Of a stretch of 64,000 bases of DNA, positions 37,568 through 47,166 are shown piece after piece. The notes below the pieces were generated by a model. That model saw nothing but the letters and a program-made list of their open reading frames with translations. It made no database searches and had not been told where the DNA came from. The first letter of the stretch is position 1. Each line of letters opens with the position of its first letter. A program made the position numbers and the translations under genes. Source of the stretch: Sphingosinithalassobacter tenebrarum (GTDB taxonomy: Bacteria > Pseudomonadota > Alphaproteobacteria > Sphingomonadales > Sphingomonadaceae); assembly GCF_011057975.1 (NCBI RefSeq), contig NZ_CP049109.1, forward strand, positions 2,511,001-2,575,000, read 5' to 3'.

Positions 37568-38794
37568 TCAACCCGAATGCTCATCCCCCGGCGCACGTTG
37601 CTGCCTTCGCAGCTTGTGGTCCTGCACCAGCGTACCCTTTTCGAACAGGAATCCGGCGATATCGGGTGTCCCCGCAGCTTCCAGCACGGTCTGGATAATG
37701 ATCAGCAGCGGCACCGCCAGAAGCGCGCCCGGCGTGCCCCACACCCAGCTCCAGAAGCTCAGCGAGACGAGAATCAGCAACGGGCTGATCGTCAGACGGT
37801 GTCCGACCACCAGCGGCGTGATCAGATTCGCCTCAACCAGATGCGCGCCGATCACGATCACCGCGGGCAGCAGCGCCAGCCAGATGTCGGAAAAGGTCAT
37901 CAGCCCGCCCAGCCCGAGCAGGATCGCGGCAAGCACCGGCCCGAAATAGGGAACATAGTTGAGCAGCGTCACGATGCCGCCCCACATCAGCGGCGTCGGC
38001 ATGTCGATCATCCACAGGCACCCCGCGACGAACAGCCCGAGCAGCAGATTGATGAAGGTGATCGTACCGAGATAGGCCGACGTATCATCGACCACGTCCT
38101 GAATGACGCGCGCCGTGGCCATCGCGCCGCCGAAGCTCGACCGGCTGGTGATCGCCTTCTTGCGCAGCCGGGTCCAGCCGGAAAGAAAGAAATAGATGAC
38201 CAGCACTGCGAAGAACAGCTGGATCAGCACGTTCGGCGCCGAGGACGTCACCAGATCGACCAGCGAGCGCGGCGGCGGCCCGGCGACCGCGACCGGCTCC
38301 TGAATCGGCCCCGACACGAAATTGCGCAGTGTATCGTCAACGAATTGCTGCAGGTTCGAATACAGGTCGATCAGCGGGCGAAGATTGGCCTGGATCAAGT
38401 CGATCCGGTCGGGAAGCAGGCGGATCCACTGCCATGCCGGCACCACGATCAACGCCAGCGCCGCGTTGACCGCGACGACGAACAGCACGACGCAGGCGAG
38501 CGAGGCGAGCGGCGCGGGCACGCGATGCCGCTCGAGCCATTCGAGCAGCGGAACCAGCGCGACTGCGATCACCAGCGCGGCGGTGAGCGGCAGGAAGAAT
38601 TCCGATCCGGCATGCAATGCAAAGGGCAGCGCAAGCAGCAGCGCGATCCCCGCCATCAGCGTCAGCCCGGCGAGCAGCCGGTCGCGCCGAAGCTCGATCG
38701 CGCTTTCATCGGGCATGGAAGGCACCGGCGCGGGCGGCGAAACCGGCGTCGTCGGTTCCTGCTGATCCTCCCGTGCGCTCATGTCCCCGTTCAC
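37568..38794 (-). CDS. AI-2E family transporter (PerM/TqsA-like)
   Basis: A 408-residue inner-membrane protein with about seven or eight helices. The family pattern shows as a duplicated pair of N-terminal helices, a long central region (NLRPLIDLYSNLQQF) and a conserved C-terminal segment (LMWGGIVTLLNYVPYFGP; HLVEANLITPLVVGHRL; PGALLAVPLL). Relatives move autoinducer-2 or act in sodium/proton exchange; substrate unknown. A GTG at 38794 or an ATG at 38782 could start it. Confidence 0.85.
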   Translation of the reverse strand: MNGDMSAREDQQEPTTPVSPPAPVPSMPDESAIELRRDRLLAGLTLMAGIALLLALPFALHAGSEFFLPLTAALVIAVALVPLLEWLERHRVPAPLASLACVVLFVVAVNAALALIVVPAWQWIRLLPDRIDLIQANLRPLIDLYSNLQQFVDDTLRNFVSGPIQEPVAVAGPPPRSLVDLVTSSAPNVLIQLFFAVLVIYFFLSGWTRLRKKAITSRSSFGGAMATARVIQDVVDDTSAYLGTITFINLLLGLFVAGCLWMIDMPTPLMWGGIVTLLNYVPYFGPVLAAILLGLGGLMTFSDIWLALLPAVIVIGAHLVEANLITPLVVGHRLTISPLLILVSLSFWSWVWGTPGALLAVPLLIIIQTVLEAAGTPDIAGFLFEKGTLVQDHKLRRQQRAPGDEHSG

Positions 38795-38829
38795 TCTTTG
38801 CCTTTCCCGCCATCACCAACAAACTCGCC

Positions 38830-38920
38830 ATGCTGAACTTGTTTCAGCATCCACGGCGCCGCGAAAACCGAACCCTTCGGGTTTGCGGACCAGTGGACCC
38901 TGAAACAAGTTCAGGGTGAC
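38830..38920. repeat. Palindromic intergenic repeat, family C
   Basis: The arms TGCTGAACTTGTTTCAGCA and CCCTGAAACAAGTTCAGGG are themselves palindromic and mutually inverted. The roughly 90-base element lies between the AI-2E transporter and glpK. This core is a widespread sphingomonad intergenic repeat. Confidence 0.75.
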
Positions 38921-38995
38921 GAACGCAAAGTCGCCAAATCCTCCCAACGCTCTAGCGCGGTTTGCGGCGCTTGTAATCCCGGCTAAGCATCGGGA

Positions 38996-40465
38996 ATGGG
39001 AGAGATGCTGCTCGTCATCGACGAAGGAACCACGTCCACGCGCGCGATGCTGTTCGGGCCGGACGGTCGCGTGCACGGCAGCCATGTGATGCCGTTGACG
39101 CAAAATTATCCCGCGCACGGGCTGGTCGAACACGACGCCAACGAGATCTGGCGCAATTCGCTCGATTGCGCGCACGCGGTCGTGAACAAGGCGGGCGGGC
39201 CGGAGGCAATCGCCGCGATCGGCATCGCCAATCAGCGCGAAACCATCGTCTTCTGGGATCGCACCACCGGCGAGCCGCTGGCGCCCGCGATCGTCTGGCA
39301 GGACCGGCGCACGGCGTCGCTCTGCCGCCGCCTCAAGGAACGCGGCGAGGAGCCTGGCGTGCAGGCGCGCACCGGACTTCTCCTCGATCCCTATTTCTCG
39401 GGCACCAAGATCGCCTGGGCAATGGAGCACTGGCCGCAGCTTAAGGGCGCGGGCGACCGGCTCGCGATCGGCACGGTCGAAAGCTGGCTGGTGTGGAAGC
39501 TCACCGGCGGGCTCCACATCACCGACGCCACCAATGCCTCGCGCACGCTGCTGATGGCGCTCGGCTCGGGAAATTGGGACGATGGCCTGCTCGACCTGTT
39601 CGGCGTGCCGCGCACTGCCCTGCCCCGTATCGTCGACAGCGCGGGCGATTTCGGCACCACCAAGCTGCTCGGCGGCGAAATCCCGATCTGCGGGCTTGCG
39701 GGCGACCAGCAGGCGGCGACGATAGGCCAGGGCTGTTTCCGACGCGGCGAGGCGAAGGGGACATATGGCACTGGCGCCTTCGTGCTGGCGAATGCCGGCG
39801 CAACGCCGCCTGCCTCGAAGAACCGCCTCCTTGCCACTGTGCTATGGCAGTTCGACGGGCGCCGTGCCTATGCGCTTGAAGGCGCGGTGTTCGTCGCCGG
39901 CAGCCTGATCCAGTGGTTGCGCGATTCGCTCGGCCTGATCGAAAGCGCCGACGAGACGGAGAAATTCGCCCGCTCGATTACAGACAATGGCGGCGTCTAC
40001 CTTGTCCCCGCGCTCGCCGGGCTCGGCGCGCCCTGGTGGGAACCCGAGGCACGCGCCGCCATCTCCGGCCTCAGCTTCGCCACCGGCAAGGCGCATATCG
40101 TGCGCGCCGCGCTGGAGGCACAGGCGCTCCAGACGCACGACCTCAAGACCGCCTTCGCCGCCGACGGCGACGACTGGAGCAGGCTACGCATCGACGGCGG
40201 CATGGTCGCGAACGACTGGATCGCACAGGACATGGCCGACATTCTCGGCATCCCCGTCGAGCGCCCGGTAATGGCGGAGACGACGGCGCTCGGCGCCGCG
40301 ATGCTGGCGGCCCGAGGCTGCGGCATCTTCGCCTCGCTAAAGGACGCCGACGTCATGCGCGGCGCGATCGAGACGTTCGAACCCAAGCTGAGCGAGGACG
40401 CGCGCCAGGCGCGACTGGCGGGGTGGCAAGCGGCGGTGAAGCACGTCATCGCGCATTCGGAATGA
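38996..40465 (+). CDS. glpK: Glycerol kinase
   Basis: A 489-residue FGGY-family kinase that makes glycerol 3-phosphate. Signatures include VIDEGTTSTRAMLFGPDG at the ATP site, ANQRETIVFWDRTTGEP, GLAGDQQAATIGQGCF and GTYGTGAFVLANAG. The C-terminal ATPase half has RIDGGMVANDWIAQD. Start at 38996 or the ATG nine bases later (MLLVIDEG). It probably feeds lipid or glycolytic metabolism; no glpD/F is nearby. Confidence 0.95.
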   Translation: MGEMLLVIDEGTTSTRAMLFGPDGRVHGSHVMPLTQNYPAHGLVEHDANEIWRNSLDCAHAVVNKAGGPEAIAAIGIANQRETIVFWDRTTGEPLAPAIVWQDRRTASLCRRLKERGEEPGVQARTGLLLDPYFSGTKIAWAMEHWPQLKGAGDRLAIGTVESWLVWKLTGGLHITDATNASRTLLMALGSGNWDDGLLDLFGVPRTALPRIVDSAGDFGTTKLLGGEIPICGLAGDQQAATIGQGCFRRGEAKGTYGTGAFVLANAGATPPASKNRLLATVLWQFDGRRAYALEGAVFVAGSLIQWLRDSLGLIESADETEKFARSITDNGGVYLVPALAGLGAPWWEPEARAAISGLSFATGKAHIVRAALEAQALQTHDLKTAFAADGDDWSRLRIDGGMVANDWIAQDMADILGIPVERPVMAETTALGAAMLAARGCGIFASLKDADVMRGAIETFEPKLSEDARQARLAGWQAAVKHVIAHSE

Positions 40466-40486
40466 ACCGCGAAGCAAGCGCAACCG

Positions 40487-42232
40487 CTAAGCCTCCTCCG
40501 CCGCGAACAGTCCGCGCAGCTCGGTCTTCAATATCTTCCCATTGGCATTGCGCGGCAGCACCGCGTCGGTGAATTTCACCGCAACCGGCACCTTGAACGC
40601 CGCGAGATGCCGCCCGACCCACGCGCGCAGTTCATCCTCGCTGGCACTCGCCCCCGGCGCGAGATGCACCACCGCGCCCGGCTGCTCGCCCAGCTGATGG
40701 TGCGGGATGCCGACCAGCGCCGCATCGATCACCGCCGGATGCGCGTAAAGCACGTCCTCGACTTCGCTCGAATAGATATTCTCGCCGCCGCGGATGATGA
40801 TGTCCTTCGCCCGGTCGACGATATAGCAGAAGCCCTCCTCATCGAGCCGCGCCAGGTCGCCGGTCTTCACCCAGCCGTCGACGAAGGTCTCCGCGCTCGC
40901 CTCGGGCTTGTTCCAGTATCCTTTCACGACCATCGGCCCCCTGGCCCATAGCTCGCCGACGTCGCCGGTCGGCAGTGTCTCGCCCGTTTCCTGCGAAACG
41001 ATCTTCAATTCCGCCACCGGCACCGGCGGACCACAACTCGTCGGGCGGTTGAGATAGTCCTCGCCGCTATGCTGCGTCACCGTCGCCATTGTCTCGGTCA
41101 TCCCCCAGCCATTGCCGGGCAGCGCGCCGAATTCCTTGTAAATCCGCTTGACCAGTTCGGGCGCGGAGGGCGCGCCACCATAGGAAATCGTGTCGAGCGA
41201 GGAGAGATCATATTTGTCGCGCTCGGGATGTTCGAGCAATTGCCACGCGATGGTCGGCACGCCGCCGGTGAACTGCACCTTCTCCCGTTCGATGATCGCC
41301 ATCGCTTCGAGCGGGTCCCATCTGCGCATGAAGATCACCGTCGATCCGGTGACGACGCCGGGCATCAGCGCCGCGCTGCATGCCGTGACGTGGAACAGCG
41401 GGATGACGAGCAGCGACACCTTGGGCGCCGGTTCGCCCGGCGTCTCCCCCCGCCGCAACATGCCGCGCGCCTGAACATAGCCCGCGGACAGGATGTTCGA
41501 GCAGATGTTGCGATGCGTGCCCAGCGCGCCCTTCGCCTGACCCGTCGTGCCGCTGGTATAGAAGATGGTGGCCGCGTCATCGGGCGCGATTTCCACATCG
41601 GGGAGCGCGACATCGTCCAGTCCCGCCCAATCGTTCGGCGTGCCGATCAGCACCTCCAGCCGATGGAATTTCGGCCCCTCCAGCGACGCATCGGCGCGCG
41701 ACACGATGACATGTTCCAGATCGGGCAGCGCATCGTAATGCGGCGTCAGACGATCGTGCCGCTGGCCGTCAAGAATCGCGACCTTCGCGCCCGAATCGGA
41801 CAGGCCATAGGCCAGCTCCTCGCCCACCCACCATGCGTTGAGCGGCACCGCGATCGCACCGATGCTCGCCGCGGCGAAAAAGGCCACCGGCCATTCGGGG
41901 AGGTTGCGCATCGCGATCGCCACGCGGTCGCCCTTGCGCACCCCCATGCTCCACAGTTGGTTGGCCAGTTGCGCCGTCGCGCGCCAGTTCGCTTCATAGG
42001 TGACACGCTCATCCTGATAGACCGTGAACACGCGCCCGCCATGCGCGCGGATCGCCTGCGCCAGAAACCGTAACGTCGGCGGGGCGTTCTTCCACGTCCG
42101 CGTCGCCACGCCGGCGATATCGACCGTTTCCATTTCGAACCGGGCGCCTGGCGCGGTAAGCAACGCATCGGTTTGCGCCAGCGTCATCGCCGGCCATGCG
42201 GGATCGAGCGGAACAAGCGCTTCGCTGGTCAT
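40487..42232 (-). CDS. AMP-forming acyl-CoA synthetase (class I adenylate-forming)
   Basis: A 581-residue acyl-activating enzyme. The AMP-binding loop YTSGTTGQAKGA is at residues 225-236, GWGMTETMATVTQHSG is the A5 motif, KTGDLARLDEEGFCYIVDRAKD the A7/A8 region, and the catalytic lysine is in NANGKILKTEL near the end. The substrate is likely a medium- or long-chain fatty acid given the neighbours. SD AGAGGA before ATG. Divergent from the serine hydrolase. Confidence 0.92.
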   Translation of the reverse strand: MTSEALVPLDPAWPAMTLAQTDALLTAPGARFEMETVDIAGVATRTWKNAPPTLRFLAQAIRAHGGRVFTVYQDERVTYEANWRATAQLANQLWSMGVRKGDRVAIAMRNLPEWPVAFFAAASIGAIAVPLNAWWVGEELAYGLSDSGAKVAILDGQRHDRLTPHYDALPDLEHVIVSRADASLEGPKFHRLEVLIGTPNDWAGLDDVALPDVEIAPDDAATIFYTSGTTGQAKGALGTHRNICSNILSAGYVQARGMLRRGETPGEPAPKVSLLVIPLFHVTACSAALMPGVVTGSTVIFMRRWDPLEAMAIIEREKVQFTGGVPTIAWQLLEHPERDKYDLSSLDTISYGGAPSAPELVKRIYKEFGALPGNGWGMTETMATVTQHSGEDYLNRPTSCGPPVPVAELKIVSQETGETLPTGDVGELWARGPMVVKGYWNKPEASAETFVDGWVKTGDLARLDEEGFCYIVDRAKDIIIRGGENIYSSEVEDVLYAHPAVIDAALVGIPHHQLGEQPGAVVHLAPGASASEDELRAWVGRHLAAFKVPVAVKFTDAVLPRNANGKILKTELRGLFAAEEA

Positions 42233-42392
42233 GACATCCTCTTGCGATTCTCATATCTTGAATTTCGGGTTTGTCGCGATCCGAATGAAAAAAGCAAGGT
42301 TGCTGTTGCTTTAGCGACGCTGTGGCGCAATAGGGAGACGAAACGGCGCGAGCCGGCGAGAAATTGCCTTGGTGAGTTTTCGAATAGGGGGT

Positions 42393-43625
42393 ATGGACCA
42401 ACCCATGCGATTGGCAGAACCGGAAACGCATGGAATCAGCGGCGCCAGCCTGGCACGGATCGACGCGTTTCTGAAGGAACGCTATCTCGATAGCGGGCGC
42501 CTCCCGCATGCCCAGCTGCTGATCGCGCGGCACGGCGAAATCGTCCATTTCTCGCATCAAGGCGCGGCGCGCGAAGGCGGCGCGCCGGTCGATGAAAGCT
42601 CGCTGTTCCGCATCGCCTCGATGACCAAGCCGATCACGTCGACTGCGTTCATGATGCTGGTCGAGCAGGGGCTCGTCGCGCTCGACACGCCGGTGGCAAG
42701 CGTCATCCCCGAACTTGCCGAGGTCGGCGTCTATGCCGGCGGCGGCGCGGGCGTGCCGTTCCAGACAACGCGACCCGCGCGGCCGATGTTGATGGTCGAT
42801 CTGCTGCGCCACACATCGGGCCTCACCTACAGCTTCCAGAACCGGTCGAATGTCGATGCCGCCTATCGCGAGGACAAGATCGAGAACTGGTACGGCAATC
42901 TCGATCTCGACGGATTTCTCGCCGCGCTCGGCAAGCTGCCGCTCGAATTCTCGCCGGGCGAGGCATGGAATTACTCGGTGTCGACCGACGTGCTGGGGGC
43001 AGTGGTCCAGCGCGTATCGGACATGCCGCTCGAACGCTTCTTCGCCGAACGCATCTTCGCCCCGCTGGGCATGGAAGACAGCTTCTTCCATGTGCCCGAG
43101 GACAAGATCGACCGGCTGACCGATTGCTACGCGCTCGTCCCCGGCAAGGGCCGGGTGATATATGATCGCGGCGCGCAATCCTATTGGAGCGGACCGCCCA
43201 CGCTGGTGTCGGGCGGCGGCGGTCTCGTCTCGACCGCGCTCGATTATCACCGCTTCTGCCGCATGTGCCTGAACGGCGGGGAACTCGACGGCGCGCGGAT
43301 CGTCGGTCGCAAGACGCTCGATCTGATGACCGCGAACCATCTGCCAGGCGGCGGCGACCTTGCCACCATGTCGCAATCCTTGTTCAGCGAGGCGACCAAT
43401 GCCGGCACCGGTTTCGGCCTCGGCTTTGCGATCACCACCGATCCGGTCCAATCGCTGATCCCGGGCAGCGCGGGCGAATATTACTGGGGCGGAATGTTCT
43501 CGACGGCGTTTTTCATCGACCCCGTCGAGCATCTCCACATGATATTCATGACTCAGGTTTCGCCCTCGACGGCCTTCCCGATCCGGCGCGAACTCAAGAC
43601 ACTCATCTATTCGGCGCTCACCTGA
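42393..43625 (+). CDS. Serine hydrolase, beta-lactamase class C/EstB family
   Basis: A protein of about 410 residues. The nucleophile motif SxxK is SMTK at residues 76-79, the YxN-like tyrosine is in WNYSVSTDVLG, and the third motif region is near GGMFSTAFFIDP. These are hallmarks of the family that includes esterases and lactone or peptide hydrolases. No signal peptide. The start could be 42393, or an upstream TTG/GTG. It precedes the fadB-like gene by 33 bases. Confidence 0.88.
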   Translation: MDQPMRLAEPETHGISGASLARIDAFLKERYLDSGRLPHAQLLIARHGEIVHFSHQGAAREGGAPVDESSLFRIASMTKPITSTAFMMLVEQGLVALDTPVASVIPELAEVGVYAGGGAGVPFQTTRPARPMLMVDLLRHTSGLTYSFQNRSNVDAAYREDKIENWYGNLDLDGFLAALGKLPLEFSPGEAWNYSVSTDVLGAVVQRVSDMPLERFFAERIFAPLGMEDSFFHVPEDKIDRLTDCYALVPGKGRVIYDRGAQSYWSGPPTLVSGGGGLVSTALDYHRFCRMCLNGGELDGARIVGRKTLDLMTANHLPGGGDLATMSQSLFSEATNAGTGFGLGFAITTDPVQSLIPGSAGEYYWGGMFSTAFFIDPVEHLHMIFMTQVSPSTAFPIRRELKTLIYSALT

Positions 43626-43658
43626 GCCGCCGGCAACGATCACAGGAGAAAGACACCA

Positions 43659-45686
43659 ATGTCCGCAGTAACCACCGAACGTCAGGGCGAAATTCTCGTC
43701 ATCTGGTCGGACAATCAGCCGGTCAACGCGCTCGGCCATGACGTCCGTCTGGGTCTTCAGGCGGGCGTTCAGGAAGCCGCGGGCGACGATTCGGTCAAGG
43801 CGGTGGTGATCGCGTGCAAGGGCCGCACTTTCTTCGCCGGCGCCGACATCACCGAATTCGCCACCGGCATGAAGGACCCCGGCCTGCCGCAGGTCGTCGA
43901 CGAGATCGAAGCGCTCGACAAGCCGGTCGTCGCGGCGATTCACGGCACCGCATTGGGCGGCGGCTGCGAAGTCGCGCTCTCCTGCCATTATCGCATCGCC
44001 GTCCCCTCGGCGAAGCTCGGCCTGCCCGAAGTCAAGCTCGGCATCCTGCCCGGCGCGGGCGGCACCCAGCGGCTGCCGCGCGTGATCGGCATCCCCGCCG
44101 CGCTCGGCATGATGACCGGCGGCGATCCCATCTCGGCGAAGAAGGCGAAGGAGGCCGGTCTGGTCGATCGTCTCGCGAGCGAGGACAGCCTGCTCGAAGA
44201 CGCGCTTGCCTATGCCCGCGAAGTGATCGGCACCAGCCCGCTCCCGCGCACCAGCGAGCGCAAGGTCGACGGCGACGCTGGCATGTTCGAGGAATTCAAG
44301 GCCGCCAATGCCCGCAAGATGCGCGGCTATGAAGCGCCCTATGAAATCATCTCGGTGGTCGAGGAAACCTGGAACAAGCCCTATAGCGAAGGTGTCGAGC
44401 GCGAGCGCGCCGCCTTCTTCAAGCTGGTGATGAGCGTTCAGTCCGCCGCGCTGCGCCACGTCTTCTTCGCCGAGCGTGCCGCATCGAAGATCGACGACGT
44501 GCCCAAGGACACCAGGCTGCGCGACATCAAGAAGGTCGGCGTGATCGGCGCCGGCACGATGGGCGGCGGCATCACGATGAACTTCCTGTCGGCAGGCATC
44601 CCGGTGACGATCGTCGAGATGCAGCAGGAAGCGCTCGATCGCGGCGTCGGCGTGATCCGCAAGAATTACGAGAATACCGCCGCCAAGGGCCGCATCACCA
44701 CCGAACAGGTGGAAGGCGCGATGGGCCTGCTCACCCCGACGCTGAGCATGGATGACCTCGCCGATTGCGATCTGATCATCGAAGCCGTCTATGAAAGCAT
44801 GGACGTCAAGAAGGACGTGTTCGGCAAGCTCGACAAGATCGCCAAACCGGGCGCTATCCTCGCCTCGAACACCAGCTATCTCTCGATCGACGAGATCGCC
44901 GCAGCCACCTCGCGGCCGGGCGACGTGCTGGGCATGCACTTCTTTTCGCCCGCCAATGTGATGAAGCTGCTCGAAATCGTCCGCGGCGCGAAGACCGACA
45001 AGGACGTGCTCGCCACCGTCATGGCACTGTCGAAGAAGATCAGGAAGGTCGCCGTCGTCGCCGGCGTCTGCATGGGTTTCATCGGCAACCGGATGCTCTT
45101 CCCGCGCCAGCTCGAAGCCGAAGCGCTGCTGATGGAAGGCGCCACGCCGCAGCAGATCGACAAGGTCCATGTCGATTTCGGCATGCCGATGGGCCCGTTC
45201 CAGATGGCCGATCTCGCCGGTACCGATATCGGCTGGCACCGCGATCCCGAGAGGATTGAAAGCATCCGCGACGCGCTCTGCGCCGAGGGCCGCTGGGGCC
45301 AGAAGAAAAAGGCGGGCTATTACGATTACGACGACAAGCGCAATCCGACGCCGAGCCCGCGTGTTGCCGAAATCCTCGAGGAATTCCGCAAGAAGAAGGG
45401 CGCGCAGCAGCATGAAGTGACCGACGAGGAAATCGTCGAGCGCACGCTGTATCCGATGGTCAGCGAAGGCGCGAAGATCCTTGCCGAGGGCATCGCCCAG
45501 CGCGCGAGCGACATCGATATCGTCTGGATCTACGGCTATGGCTGGCCTCCCTATCGCGGCGGCCCGATGTTCTGGGCGGACACCGAAGGCGCAAAGAAGA
45601 TCGTCGCCGGCCTCGAAAAACACGGCCTCGAAGTCGCGCCTTTGCTCCGCGAAAAGGCGGAAAAAGGCGAGAAGTTCACAAGCTGA
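43659..45686 (+). CDS. Fused enoyl-CoA hydratase / 3-hydroxyacyl-CoA dehydrogenase
   Basis: A 675-residue beta-oxidation enzyme of the FadB/FadJ type. The N-terminal crotonase domain has the oxyanion loop ([23 protein letters not shown]) and catalytic Glu in [14 protein letters not shown]. The NAD domain starts at [15 protein letters not shown] (about residue 290), and the dehydrogenase His-Glu pair lies in [16 protein letters not shown] onward to [17 protein letters not shown]. The 3HAD C-terminal domains follow. It likely pairs with a thiolase encoded elsewhere. AGGAG upstream of ATG. Confidence 0.95.
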   Translation: MSAVTTERQGEILVIWSDNQPVNALGHDVRLGLQAGVQEAAGDDSVKAVVIACKGRTFFAGADITEFATGMKDPGLPQVVDEIEALDKPVVAAIHGTALGGGCEVALSCHYRIAVPSAKLGLPEVKLGILPGAGGTQRLPRVIGIPAALGMMTGGDPISAKKAKEAGLVDRLASEDSLLEDALAYAREVIGTSPLPRTSERKVDGDAGMFEEFKAANARKMRGYEAPYEIISVVEETWNKPYSEGVERERAAFFKLVMSVQSAALRHVFFAERAASKIDDVPKDTRLRDIKKVGVIGAGTMGGGITMNFLSAGIPVTIVEMQQEALDRGVGVIRKNYENTAAKGRITTEQVEGAMGLLTPTLSMDDLADCDLIIEAVYESMDVKKDVFGKLDKIAKPGAILASNTSYLSIDEIAAATSRPGDVLGMHFFSPANVMKLLEIVRGAKTDKDVLATVMALSKKIRKVAVVAGVCMGFIGNRMLFPRQLEAEALLMEGATPQQIDKVHVDFGMPMGPFQMADLAGTDIGWHRDPERIESIRDALCAEGRWGQKKKAGYYDYDDKRNPTPSPRVAEILEEFRKKKGAQQHEVTDEEIVERTLYPMVSEGAKILAEGIAQRASDIDIVWIYGYGWPPYRGGPMFWADTEGAKKIVAGLEKHGLEVAPLLREKAEKGEKFTS

Positions 45687-45690
45687 ATCG

Positions 45691-45829
45691 TTCCTCCCCC
45701 GGCGGGGGAGGTGGCGCGCGCAGCGCGTCGGAGGGGTAGCAGCCGCAAACGAAACACCATTGGCCAATACCCCTCCGCCAACCTCGGACGACGTCCGGGC
45801 TCGGTCCCCCTCCCCTCCGGGGGAGGAAC
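45691..45829. repeat. Palindromic repeat, family B, copy 2
   Basis: The outer arms TTCCTCCCCCGGCGGGGGAG and CCTCCGGGGGAGGAA with inner arms GGAGGGGTA and TACCCCTCCGCC. It fills the gap between the fadB-like gene and the acyl-CoA dehydrogenase. Confidence 0.85.
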
Positions 45830-45841
45830 TGGAGAGAGAAA

Positions 45842-47023
45842 ATGACCGAAGACCTCGAAACATTTCGCGCCGAAACGCGCGCCTGGCTGGAGGCGAACTG
45901 CCCGCCCGAAATGCGGCAGCCGGTGCGCAGCGACAAGGACATCAACTGGGGCGGCCGCAACCCGGTGTTCCAGCCGGGCCAGAAGGAATGGATGGACGCG
46001 ATGGCCGGTCGCGGCTGGACCGTGCCCGACTGGCCCCAGGCCTATGGCGGCGGCGGCCTCTCTCCGGCGCAGACCAAAATATTGCGCGAGGAAATGCGCA
46101 AGCTCGGCTGCCGCAATCCGCTCAACAGCTTCGGCATCTCGATGCTCGGCCCGGCGCTGCTCAAATACGGGACCGAGGAACAGAAGCGCGAACATCTGCC
46201 CAGGATCGCGCGCGGCGAAATCCGCTGGTGCCAGGGCTATTCCGAACCCAATGCCGGATCGGACCTCGCCGGCCTCGCCACTTCGGCCGAGGACAAGGGC
46301 GACCATTTCCTCGTCAACGGGCAGAAAGTGTGGACCAGCTATGCCGACAAGGCCGACTGGATCTTCTGCCTGGTCCGCACCGACAAGAGCACGAAACAGG
46401 GCGGCATCAGCTTCCTGCTGTTCGACATGGAAACGCCCGGCGTTTCGACCAGGCCGATCCTGCTCATCTCGGGCTACTCGCCCTTCTGCGAGACCTTCTT
46501 TGACGATGTGAAGGTGCCCAAGGGCAATCTGCTCGGCGAACTGAACAAGGGCTGGGACGTCGCCAAATATCTGCTCGGGCACGAGCGCGAGATGATTTCG
46601 GGCATGGGCAATGAAGGCGGCAACAAGAGCCTCCACGCCATCGCCCGCGACAAGGTGGGTCTCACCGAAGACGGCAAGCTCGCCGATCCGCTGCTGCGTG
46701 CGCAGATGGCGCTGTTCGAAGTGCGCACGCGCGCGTTCGGTGCAATGTCCGAACGGTTCATGGACGAGCTCAAGGCCGGCCGCGCCCACCCCGCCCAGCC
46801 GAGCATGATGAAATATTACGGCACCGAGCTGAACAAGACCCGCAACGAGCTGATGATGGCGGCGGGCGGCTCTGACCTGCTCGAATGGGAAAGCGACGCG
46901 TCGAACGGCGGCGCGGCCGCGCGCGCATGGCTGCGCACCAAGGCCAATTCGATCGAAGGCGGGACGAGCGAGATCCAGCTCAACATCATCGCCAAGCGCA
47001 TCCTGCAACTGCCCGGAGCCTGA
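45842..47023 (+). CDS. Acyl-CoA dehydrogenase family protein
   Basis: A 393-residue FAD enzyme of fatty acid or steroid side-chain beta-oxidation. It carries YSEPNAGSDLAGLAT (FAD/substrate site), GQKVWTSYADKADW, and the C-terminal IEGGTSEIQLNIIAKRIL with a Glu-containing segment. GGAGAGAGAAA precedes the ATG. The following gene is a second, shorter dehydrogenase, as in the heteromeric FadE-type pairs of steroid degradation. Confidence 0.92.
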   Translation: MTEDLETFRAETRAWLEANCPPEMRQPVRSDKDINWGGRNPVFQPGQKEWMDAMAGRGWTVPDWPQAYGGGGLSPAQTKILREEMRKLGCRNPLNSFGISMLGPALLKYGTEEQKREHLPRIARGEIRWCQGYSEPNAGSDLAGLATSAEDKGDHFLVNGQKVWTSYADKADWIFCLVRTDKSTKQGGISFLLFDMETPGVSTRPILLISGYSPFCETFFDDVKVPKGNLLGELNKGWDVAKYLLGHEREMISGMGNEGGNKSLHAIARDKVGLTEDGKLADPLLRAQMALFEVRTRAFGAMSERFMDELKAGRAHPAQPSMMKYYGTELNKTRNELMMAAGGSDLLEWESDASNGGAAARAWLRTKANSIEGGTSEIQLNIIAKRILQLPGA

Positions 47024-47029
47024 ACCAAC

Positions 47030-47156
47030 CGTCGCCCCTGCGCAGGCAGGGGCCCATGTCTTCATCGTATCGCGGACCATTCGACACATACGCAGCCCGC
47101 ATGTGTCAGCCGATCCGAAGAACTACACAGCAACAGGCCCCGCCGCAGGGGCGACG
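47030..47156. repeat. Inverted-repeat-ended element, family E, copy 1
   Basis: The ends CGTCGCCCCTGCG (left) and CGCAGGGGCGACG (right) are inverted, with GGGCCCAT-type sequence just inside. The interior shares the short TGTCAG-CGA-CCG tract with the copy at 51125-51255. It lies between the two acyl-CoA dehydrogenase genes. Confidence 0.7.
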
Positions 47157-47166
47157 GAGAGAAAAA

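Noticed and set aside
42009..45863. A 1284-codon open frame on the minus strand
   Set aside because: It runs antisense to the serine hydrolase and the fadB-like gene, which have clear motifs and start sites. Its sequence is His/Arg/Asp-rich and typical of the mirror frame of GC-rich genes.
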